From Candidatus Obscuribacter sp. (lineage in GTDB: Bacteria > Cyanobacteriota > Vampirovibrionia > Obscuribacterales > Obscuribacteraceae), in assembly GCA_021772095.1 (NCBI GenBank), contig JADYXR010000159.1, positions 148,129 through 212,128 of the forward strand: DNA of 64,000 nt, read 5' to 3'. A program made the translations under genes and the position numbers. Below, piece after piece: positions 53,893-60,882 of this stretch; within the stretch, counting starts at the first letter, position 1, and each line of letters begins with the position of its first letter. The notes beneath the pieces were generated by a model, which worked only from the letters and a program-made list of their open reading frames with translations, did no database searches and had not been told where the DNA came from.

Positions 53893-55743
53893 ATGAACAC
53901 GATCGAGTTGTATTACCAGGCGGTAGCGCTTCTCCTGCCCCATATATTAGTGATAATCGGCGTTTTGCTGACGGCAATCTGGGATCTGTTCTTTCCCAAA
54001 CTGAAGCACTGGACACCGTGGATCGCATTCATCGCCTTACTAAGCGGCTTCTGGACTTTGACGTCGCAATTGAACGTCACTCAAAAACTCTTCGGTGACC
54101 TCTACTCGGTCGATGCGCTGTCAGTTATCTTCGGATTAATCGCGACCGGCGTCGGCATGCTGATCGTGCTCATGACGACGGGCTACGAACATCATTTTAA
54201 AACCAATCGCGGTGAGTTCTACGCGATTTTGCTCACGGCAATTTCAGCAGTGATGTTCCTCGCCGGATCGACTGACTTGATCATGCTTTTCGTCAGTCTT
54301 GAAACTTTGAGTATCTGTTGTGTGGTGCTCGCCGGTTTCCAAAAAGGCGATGTGAAGAGCGGCGAAGCTTCGCTCAAATATTTGCTTTCTACAGCGGCTA
54401 CAACAGCCACTCTTCTATATGCTCTGTCGTTCGTATATGGTATGACCGGTGCCACCAGCTTCGACGGTATCGCCGCGAAAATGGAATTCTCCGCACAAGG
54501 CATGCGTTCGCAACTGGAATTCTTGATTATCGCTCTGACCCTGAGTGCAATCGGATTTAAACTGTCAGTCATTCCGTTTCACATGTGGACTCCTGACGTA
54601 TACGAAGGTGCACCGACACCGGTGACAGCGTTCTTGTCGATCGGCTCCAAAGCTGGTGGCTTCGTGGTTGCACTTCGTTTCTTGATTCAAGTTTTCCACA
54701 GCATTTACTTCGATTGGGTGGTTGTTCTCGCGGCACTAGCGATGGTGTCAATGATCGGCGGCAACTTGATCGCTCTGGCTCAATCATCGTTTAAACGAAT
54801 GCTCGCTTATTCATCGATTGCTCACGTCGGATACATTCTTATCGGCCTGGTTGCCTTCACTGCTGAAGGCGTTCAGGCTATGGTCTTCTACATCATTGTT
54901 TATGGCTTCTTAAACCTGGCTGCATTCGCCGGAGCAATTCTGTTCCAGAACGAAACTGGTAGCGACAGAATCGATGACATGGCGGGGCTGATTAGAAAAC
55001 GTCCTATCCTCGCGATTCTGATGTCCATGTCTCTGTTGAACCTTGCCGGTCTGCCCATACCACCTGCCGGATTCTTTGCCAAATTGTTCATCTTCAAAGC
55101 CGGTCTTGAAGGCAATAGCCTCCTGGCTGACGCAGGCGCTCAGAACGCCATGGTGCAACACACCACTTTGACTAATTTGAACCTTGGATGGTGGCTGGTG
55201 GCAGTTGCGCTGGTAACATCAATCCCGGCGATCTACTACTACTGTAATGTCGTCATCAAAATGATTGTTCCTGAGCCATCGGAAAAGGTCGCTCAACTTC
55301 CCGCTCAACGAGCATTCGTCGGCAGCCCGCAAGAAGGCACATGGGCCGCGCTGTTGGCGTGTTCGATCGCTATCGTCGCCGCCGGTACTTTCCTGGTTGA
55401 CCCAATCGTCGGCATCTCCAGAAGAGCAGCTGAAGCGATTGATCCGCAGAAAGTCAGACAGATGACTCTGGAGCGTAAGCGCCAGGATAAGATGATCGGT
55501 AATCAGAACAAAAAGCGCATCATCAGCGCCAATCCAACCGACGAAACTACCATCGGCAATCTGCGTTCAGTCAATCCAGCCACTGGAAATTCTGACACGT
55601 TGCGCACCATAGGCGATGCCGCCGCAAATGCCGGCGCTGCTAAAAATCGGCCGACAACTGACGCGTCGAGTAAATCAAAAGATGTGCAACCTGTAAGGGA
55701 TGCTGAATTCATTGGTTCTACAAGAACGTCAGTCGTCCAGTAA
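53893..55743 (+). CDS. nuoN: NADH-quinone oxidoreductase subunit N
   Basis: 616 residues from ATG 53893, which has TAGGGA seven to eight bases upstream. About 14 membrane helices of the proton-pumping NuoN/NdhB type with FVSLETLSICCVVLAGF (key Glu), KYLLSTAATTATLLY (key Lys) and FHMWTPDVYEGAPTPVTAFL. The C-terminal 110 or so residues are polar and Lys/Thr/Asn-rich (GNQNKKRIISANPTDE onward), unusual for this family (about 480-500 residues). No other nuo gene is in the window, so the subunit is encoded apart from the rest of complex I or this side of the operon is outside. Confidence 0.92.
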   Translation: MNTIELYYQAVALLLPHILVIIGVLLTAIWDLFFPKLKHWTPWIAFIALLSGFWTLTSQLNVTQKLFGDLYSVDALSVIFGLIATGVGMLIVLMTTGYEHHFKTNRGEFYAILLTAISAVMFLAGSTDLIMLFVSLETLSICCVVLAGFQKGDVKSGEASLKYLLSTAATTATLLYALSFVYGMTGATSFDGIAAKMEFSAQGMRSQLEFLIIALTLSAIGFKLSVIPFHMWTPDVYEGAPTPVTAFLSIGSKAGGFVVALRFLIQVFHSIYFDWVVVLAALAMVSMIGGNLIALAQSSFKRMLAYSSIAHVGYILIGLVAFTAEGVQAMVFYIIVYGFLNLAAFAGAILFQNETGSDRIDDMAGLIRKRPILAILMSMSLLNLAGLPIPPAGFFAKLFIFKAGLEGNSLLADAGAQNAMVQHTTLTNLNLGWWLVAVALVTSIPAIYYYCNVVIKMIVPEPSEKVAQLPAQRAFVGSPQEGTWAALLACSIAIVAAGTFLVDPIVGISRRAAEAIDPQKVRQMTLERKRQDKMIGNQNKKRIISANPTDETTIGNLRSVNPATGNSDTLRTIGDAAANAGAAKNRPTTDASSKSKDVQPVRDAEFIGSTRTSVVQ

Positions 55744-55746
55744 ACC

Positions 55747-57750
55747 GTGCCTCGGTCCACTGAATCTTTTAGCCCGCCCGGCGATGCCGGCCAATCTAAG
55801 GGCTTCTTTTCAGGGCTGATACCGTATTTGGTTCTTGTATTTGCAACAACGATCATCTGTTCGTTGCGATATTTTCAGCTGTTGACGGGTCGGTTTGGAT
55901 TCGGCTCGCCCATTCATGTGCGCCATCTCGAGCCCACGATCGGCTTCTTTAAGGACTCGATCGCCACGGGCAAACTGCCGGCATGGAATCCTCATTGTTA
56001 TTTAGGCATGCCGCAGCTGCCCGATTGTTTTCCGGGTAACTTCTATCCGCTCAATCTGCTTTTCTTGATCCCAAACTATGATTACGCTTGTTTAGCCTTT
56101 CTTCTGGTCCATCAGGTTATCGGTGTCGTCGGTATTTGCGTCGCAGCATCGCAACTTGGTTTGAAGGACATGATGTCGCGGATGGTGGCGGGTGTGCTTT
56201 ATCTTCTCGTTTGCATTTGCTTGTGCGGTGATGAAAACTTGGCTTTGTGCGCGGTTCTTGCCTGGTTGCCGTTTTGTGTATTCGGATTGATCAAGTGTCT
56301 TGGTGTGGGTTCAACCGAAGGTGGATTGAAACCTCATCCAGGCGGTTTGATAGTAGTTAATGCGATTTTTCTCGCTCTGATGATGGTTGCGGGCGCCACT
56401 ATAGTGGTGTCTACAGTGGTCATATTATTAGTTTCAGTTCTGGTGATTCGCCTGATTCTGTTTAAAATGAATAAGGCAAAACAATTTCACCGACCAGCTT
56501 TGACACTGTATCTGGTATCGGTGGTTTTTGCGTTCTGCCTGGCTTCACCTGTGCTATTGCCGACACTGGAATGGGCTAGCGGACCGGTTACTTCGATGTC
56601 GGGTTTCTGTTCGCCAGTGCAATTTATCGAGAACTTGATGCGGTCGTGTCCGAATCGAGTTTCATTTAAATGCCTTTTTCTTGGGCCTGAAACAGTCAGT
56701 CATGAATCACGAAACCAGCTTGCCCTGAAGTCTGACGCAATGATGAAAGCGATATCGTCAGTTGCTGCGCACCAGGGGCGGTATCTTATGATTTTGCCGG
56801 AGACAGAGATGCCGGATGCGGAAGATTCGATTGTTTGTCGTTCAATGCTGCCGAATAGAAATTTAAAGTACCGCATGTCAAGCTCGTTAGGCTATCTCGG
56901 ACATCCATCCAACGCGTATAGAGATTTGGTAGCCAATGCGCTCAAAGGCGATCCATGCTCGGGTTTTACACTTGCGCCAACTGATCTTAAAAGCTCTTCT
57001 AAACTTCTCTACTTCTGTAGAGTGACATCTACAGGCGTTCTTGTTTCGTCAGATTGGCCGAATAAGGGTCATGCGAAAATTGGCTTTAACGACTGGCGAC
57101 CTTATTCTGAACCGTTTAAACAAGAACCTGAAACCTGGCATTTGCTGCAGCAGACCGTGACGACGCCGATTGCCTATTCGTGTGACGCATGGCACTGGCT
57201 GGATAGCCGCGACGAATTTTTCACTCGAGCATTCGCAGTCAAAGATCAATTCGATCCGCGATTGCTGACATTCGTGGAGAAAGCCGATCAAATCGAAATC
57301 GACACTGAAAAGTTAGACAAGATCCCATTGGTCGAAGGCAACCCACCAGGCGGACCGCCGCTTACCGACTCGCCCAAAGTCGAAATCGCGCAGAACGTAA
57401 CGCACATCAAACCTGTTGAGGTCCTGGTTTACGAACCCGAGCACATCTCGCTATCGGTCAGAGCCGCCAAACCGTCATTCATCGTACTGAACGAGACTTA
57501 TTACCCCGGTTGGAAAGCATACGTGGATGGCGTCCCCGCGCCGTGCTTCCGCGCCAACGGCTTCGCTCGCGCCGTGTTCGTTCAAGCCGGCTCGCATTTA
57601 GTCGGTTTTGACTTCCGTTCCGAGTCGCTGAAGCTGGGCGGAATGCTCTCAGTCGCCTCATTCTGCCTGCTAATCCTGCTGAGCTTCTACTGGCTCTGGC
57701 AGCTCTTAGGCAAGACCGTGCGGTTGATGTCGTATGGCAGGTTCGAATAA
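55747..57750 (+). CDS. YfhO-like polytopic membrane protein
   Basis: 667 residues. The start is GTG 55747, three bases after nuoN. Several N-terminal helices with the typical 'F..K.PAWNPHCYLGMPQLPDCF' region, then a large extracytoplasmic C-terminal domain and a final helix. The end carries the YfhO hallmark ETYYPGWKAYVDGVPAP and RANGFARAVFVQAGSH. YfhO proteins (usually about 800-900 residues) belong to GT-C-type lipid-linked glycosylation of lipoteichoic acid or similar polymers. Here about 150-200 residues are missing from the central membrane part. Role probably in surface glycan modification. Coupled to nuoN by position, not by function. Confidence 0.75.
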   Translation: MPRSTESFSPPGDAGQSKGFFSGLIPYLVLVFATTIICSLRYFQLLTGRFGFGSPIHVRHLEPTIGFFKDSIATGKLPAWNPHCYLGMPQLPDCFPGNFYPLNLLFLIPNYDYACLAFLLVHQVIGVVGICVAASQLGLKDMMSRMVAGVLYLLVCICLCGDENLALCAVLAWLPFCVFGLIKCLGVGSTEGGLKPHPGGLIVVNAIFLALMMVAGATIVVSTVVILLVSVLVIRLILFKMNKAKQFHRPALTLYLVSVVFAFCLASPVLLPTLEWASGPVTSMSGFCSPVQFIENLMRSCPNRVSFKCLFLGPETVSHESRNQLALKSDAMMKAISSVAAHQGRYLMILPETEMPDAEDSIVCRSMLPNRNLKYRMSSSLGYLGHPSNAYRDLVANALKGDPCSGFTLAPTDLKSSSKLLYFCRVTSTGVLVSSDWPNKGHAKIGFNDWRPYSEPFKQEPETWHLLQQTVTTPIAYSCDAWHWLDSRDEFFTRAFAVKDQFDPRLLTFVEKADQIEIDTEKLDKIPLVEGNPPGGPPLTDSPKVEIAQNVTHIKPVEVLVYEPEHISLSVRAAKPSFIVLNETYYPGWKAYVDGVPAPCFRANGFARAVFVQAGSHLVGFDFRSESLKLGGMLSVASFCLLILLSFYWLWQLLGKTVRLMSYGRFE

Positions 57751-57868
57751 GCCCTAGCGGCTGTTTTTGAGTGCGGACGCCACGCATTTGATCGGGAATC
57801 TTCGGTCGATTGTTGCCTAATTACAGATTTCGCCCACTGCATAGGCTAAAATACCTTTGAACAGATTA

Positions 57869-57941
57869 GCCCTCGTAGTTCAGGGGATAGAACACCTCCG
57901 TCCTAAGGAGGGTGTCGGGCGTTCGAATCGCTCCGAGGGTG
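57869..57941 (+). tRNA. tRNA-Arg (anticodon CCU)
   Basis: Cloverleaf read by eye: acceptor GCCCTCG/CGAGGGT (one G-U), D stem GTTC/GAAC, anticodon stem CCTCC/GGAGG with loop GTCCTAA giving CCT, T stem GGGCG/CGCTC with TTCGAAT loop, discriminator G. The CCA end is not encoded. Reads AGG (and possibly AGA by wobble). Confidence 0.93.
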
Positions 57942-57999
57942 CTAGTTTTCAGGTTCGGCATTTTGTCGGCCCTACCTACATGCACCTGAATTGAAAACT

Positions 58000-58059
58000 G
58001 CTTTGCGGCTCGATTCTCGAAAGTCGCTTGTGATTGTTCCGAGAATTGAACCGCAAAGC
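58000..58059 (+). repeat. 20-bp inverted repeat (hairpin) downstream of tRNA-Arg
   Basis: Arms 58000-58019 and 58040-58059 match at 18 of 20 positions (GCTTTGCGG at one end pairs with CCGCAAAGC at the other), separated by a 20-nt loop. Much longer than a normal terminator and without a T-tract. Could be a small mobile-element end pair or a structured RNA. Confidence 0.7.
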
Positions 58060-58132
58060 ATTAAAGATGACCGTATCTAAGTTGCTGAGACAATGTTGAT
58101 CGCGTTAGGCAGCGACGGAAGATTTCGTTATG

Positions 58133-58161
58133 TTGACTTCAACCTAATGAGGCGATAATCT
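58133..58161 (+). promoter_or_regulatory. Promoter directly before DUF433 gene (leaderless)
   Basis: TTGACT (58133-58138), 17-bp spacer and TAATCT (58156-58161). The start codon follows 7 nt later at 58169, where transcription would begin, so the mRNA would have no leader; no SD is visible. Confidence 0.5.
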
Positions 58162-58168
58162 CGATTGC

Positions 58169-58396
58169 ATGAACTACAAAGACATAATTACCATTGAACC
58201 TGGCAAGCGGAGCGGAAAACCGTGCATCCGCGGCATGCGCATTACCGTTTCAGATGTTCTTGAATATCTTGCTATTGGTATGTCTTTTGATGAGATTCTC
58301 TCTGACTTTCCCGAGTTAACGATTGAAGATATTCGAGCATGCTTGGCTTTCGCAGCTGAGCGCGAACGAAAGCTCTTTTCGATCACGGCGGCATGA
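58169..58396 (+). CDS. DUF433-family antitoxin-like protein
   Basis: 75 residues. The pattern 'GK.CIRGMRITV.DVLEYLAIGMSFDEILSDFPELT' is the DUF433 signature; a helix-turn-helix-like protein usually paired with a DUF5615 PIN-like toxin. The stop overlaps the next start in ATGA (58393-58396), as in such pairs. It probably acts as the antitoxin and DNA-binding repressor, but its partner here is broken. Confidence 0.85.
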   Translation: MNYKDIITIEPGKRSGKPCIRGMRITVSDVLEYLAIGMSFDEILSDFPELTIEDIRACLAFAAERERKLFSITAA

Positions 58397-58500
58397 AGCT
58401 GCTCTTTGACCAAAATATTTCCTTTTTATTTTCGCCCTAAAATTGCTTGCCGCTACCTTTGGACAACGTTGACGAATAGATTTGGTTACCACTATATACG
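58393..58500 (+). pseudogene. DUF5615-type toxin remnant
   Basis: MKLLFDQNISFLFSP begins exactly like DUF5615/Mut7-C-type PIN-like toxins (MKLLFDQNLS), but a stop follows at 58438-58440. Read one base over, KLLAATFGQR continues the expected sequence, then another stop. At least one frameshift and one stop make it non-functional. Overlaps the DUF433 gene by 4 bp. Confidence 0.6.
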
Positions 58501-58650
58501 GTGCTTTCCTCAATTCTTCAAGCCATTGCTAATCATAGCGATAAGAAGGCCGATGTGATGTTTCTGAATGCGCTAGAGCACAATCCGTTGCTGACTGAAG
58601 ATTGTACGCTTGAACTAAGGTCGAGTGTTTCTGCAGCCTTGCGCATATAG
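58501..58650 (+). other. Short open frame of uncertain reality
   Basis: GTG 58501 to TAG 58650 encodes 49 residues (SSILQAIANHSDKKADVMFL...). Helical, no SD, no recognised family. May be a remnant of a larger gene or chance. The rest of 58441-58692 shows nothing else. Confidence 0.25.
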
Positions 58651-58809
58651 TCGCTCCGTAGCATTATGGCATCGATGTAATCAAATGGTGCTATGGCACG
58701 TTTTCATCTCTCTTTATTCAAATACAGAACAAGAAACCTTCGAAACTGTAGTGAACCATCGGCTTCGCGCGGAGTGTATTTATGGGAATTGCCAAACTTA
58801 GTTTGCGCT

Positions 58810-59853
58810 ATGAGTAGCGCGGTCTGGGAACGATTGGAAGAAGTGCGTGCAGGTGCTGCTTTAAATCCGGATCCGCTGATCGGCTCGACCTTATTCGAAC
58901 GGTATGTGATTACCGATCTATTGGGCAGCGGAGGAATGGCGAAGGTTTTCAAAGCACTGGAAATTTCAAACGAACGTGTTGTAGCAATCAAAACTTTGAG
59001 GACGTCGGATGAGCAAGCGGTGGGTCGTTTCGCCAACGAAATCTTGATGCTCAGTAAGCTCACGCATCCCAACATCGTGAATTCTATCGATTGTTTTTAC
59101 GAAGCTGGAAAGATTTATTTCGTCATGGAATATCTTCACGGCATGACGCTGCAAGAGCTCATCAATAATGGCAAGCATCTGTCCAGCGCTGAGGACGTGA
59201 TATCGATCGTTGGTCAATTATGTGATGGCCTGTCGCATGCGCACAAAGCCGGTATCATCCATCGCGATCTGAAGCCGGCGAATATTATGTTGGTGGACGA
59301 AGGAAACGGCGTAAGAGTGAAGATTGTAGATTTTGGCATTGCTAAGTTTGAAGCCGAACTTCAGCAAGTCACACAAGCCGGAATCGTAGTGGGCACCCCG
59401 ATGTACATGAGTCCCGAACAGTGCATGGGCGAAAAGGTCGATGAGCGCAGTGACGTTTATTCACTCGGTGCGCTGCTGTATGAATTGCTCACTGGTTCTG
59501 TTCCATATCCGAATGCCAGCGTGCAACATACGATGTTTGCGCACTGCGATTCGCTTCGATACCCGGAACCAATTGAGTCCCGTGTTGAGTTTTGGCCTTA
59601 TGCGAAACAACTCAACCGCATCGTACAATTTTCAATGGAAACTTCCAGGGAGGTTCGCTATCAGACAGTTCAGCAATTCAAGAAGCAATTGCAGATCTGG
59701 TATCGCTGCGTGAACGAAGGCGTAGAAGATAATCAGATCGATATCTTAGAACCACTGTCTGGCGGCACATCGCTCGATGCAGCACCATCGACCATGCGAA
59801 AAGGAGTTACTACGACAATACAGGCGTGGGCAGTCAAAGAACGCGTCGGCTAA
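58810..59853 (+). CDS. Serine/threonine protein kinase (Hanks type)
   Basis: 347 residues from ATG 58810; the frame opens further upstream (ATG 58693), but that part has no SD or domain. Kinase domain about 33-290: Gly-loop LLGSGGMAKVFKA, catalytic Lys61 in VVAIK, HRDLKPANI (151-159), DFGIAKF (174-180), GTPMYMSPEQ and DVYSLGALLYELLTG. All catalytic residues are present. No membrane segment and no sensor domain such as PASTA, so it is cytoplasmic. The frame continues in phase for about 75 codons after the TAA (see findings). Target unknown. Confidence 0.9.
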   Translation: MSSAVWERLEEVRAGAALNPDPLIGSTLFERYVITDLLGSGGMAKVFKALEISNERVVAIKTLRTSDEQAVGRFANEILMLSKLTHPNIVNSIDCFYEAGKIYFVMEYLHGMTLQELINNGKHLSSAEDVISIVGQLCDGLSHAHKAGIIHRDLKPANIMLVDEGNGVRVKIVDFGIAKFEAELQQVTQAGIVVGTPMYMSPEQCMGEKVDERSDVYSLGALLYELLTGSVPYPNASVQHTMFAHCDSLRYPEPIESRVEFWPYAKQLNRIVQFSMETSREVRYQTVQQFKKQLQIWYRCVNEGVEDNQIDILEPLSGGTSLDAAPSTMRKGVTTTIQAWAVKERVG

Positions 59854-60156
59854 GAGCTGCCGACGGAAGAATCCCCGAAGGATTTGCAGGCGTGCAGATC
59901 TGAAGAGCGGCAAGCCGTAACTTCGAACTCGCTGGATCACGATGACCAAGGGAATGACCAGCGGAGCCCTGCGTTCGGCGAGCACCTTCTTTCGATCAAC
60001 GACCACAATTCTTTGTTTGGGAGGTTTGTTCGCAAAGTGCAAACGCTCGTCGGCAGAGTTCGTGTCTTAATTGACAGGACATAAACGCGCGCTTATTGTT
60101 GCGAAACGAGATTGTCGTGATGCCCGTCTCGCAGCCGTTTCTTCCTCACTTTGAAA
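59854..60156 (+). other. In-frame open extension beyond the kinase stop
   Basis: From the kinase TAA to another TAA at 60082-60084 the same reading frame stays open (about 76 codons, including SLDHDDQGNDQRSPAFGEHL and VRKVQTLVGRVRVLIDRT). It may be a lost C-terminus of the kinase. 60085-60156 holds nothing recognised. Confidence 0.35.
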
Positions 60157-60353
60157 TCATAGAATCACAACGGATTGTGCTTCTAGAACTCTGGTGGTGT
60201 TGAACTCACGAATTTCCTTGATTCCGTTGCACCAAATATAACACCACTGTTCGATGCCGACTAACATGGTCGCCGGTTTCAATCTGGTCGATTCATAAGA
60301 AATAGCACCATCAAAAGCGAGCTCATAGTAATAATTCTGCTAAAGTCTGACAT
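60157..60353 (-). pseudogene. Broken small gene of unknown function
   Basis: The minus strand is open from 60339 to a TGA at 60157-60159 and looks coding (YYYELAFDGAISYESTRLK, MLVGIEQWCYIWCNGIKEI), but a TAG stands just upstream. In the next frame an ATG at 60353 gives MSDFSR, so one indel near 60325-60340 would join them into about 65 residues. No family recognised. Confidence 0.4.
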
Positions 60354-60439
60354 CCTATGTTTCAAGAAACTCCGCCGGAATCCGCGAATTATGATTTGAC
60401 AATGATAAACTAACCGATTGCCACTACGAAGGTTCACAC

Positions 60440-60841
60440 GTGACGAACAACCCACCGACTGAAATCCAAACGCTCATCGATAATCTCATCAAGGGCTTCA
60501 ACGAGAAGAATGACGATCTTTTCCTCAGCGTTTTTGGAGATACGGCAATTATCATTGACGGTATCGCTCCGTATCGCTGGATGAACCCAGACGGTCCAAA
60601 AAAATGGCTTGCTGATGTAGAAATATGGCGTAAGGATTTTGGCGTGACGCGCGAACGCTTGTCCTACGAAATGACTTTCTGGAATGTCGAAGGCACGAGT
60701 GCATACGCCGTTGTAGCAGGCAACCTTGAGGTAACCATTAAAGACGAGACCGTTGTTCGAAAGGGAACCCTCGCGTATACCTTCGCAAAAAACGATGGCG
60801 AATGGAAGATTGAGGCGCAGGCTTGGGGGCGCACTTCCTAA
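60440..60841 (+). CDS. NTF2-like (SnoaL/DUF4440) protein
   Basis: 133 residues. GTG 60440 has AAGG eight bases upstream. The cone-shaped NTF2 fold is suggested by helix-rich IQTLIDNLIKGFNEKNDDLF, then strands ending in GTLAYTFAKNDGEWKIEAQAW. Family members include small-molecule isomerases and binding proteins. No specific residues identify a substrate. Stands between a broken gene and the large HEAT-like gene (convergent). Confidence 0.8.
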   Translation: MTNNPPTEIQTLIDNLIKGFNEKNDDLFLSVFGDTAIIIDGIAPYRWMNPDGPKKWLADVEIWRKDFGVTRERLSYEMTFWNVEGTSAYAVVAGNLEVTIKDETVVRKGTLAYTFAKNDGEWKIEAQAWGRTS

Positions 60842-60882
60842 GTATTAGTATCAGATAGCGAACCGCCGCTTCCAATCAATCG

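Larger units (their letters stand above)
57942..58168. other. tRNA-flanking spacer with large inverted repeat
   Basis: Contains the 20-bp inverted repeat at 58000-58059 and the promoter of the DUF433 gene. No ORF. The area directly 3' of a tRNA gene is a common integration site, but no copy of the tRNA end was found in the window. Confidence 0.4.

Noticed and set aside
57869..58170. Duplicate tRNA-Arg 3' end (att site)
   Set aside because: I looked for a second copy of the T-arm/acceptor end in the window and saw none, so no attachment site is claimed.
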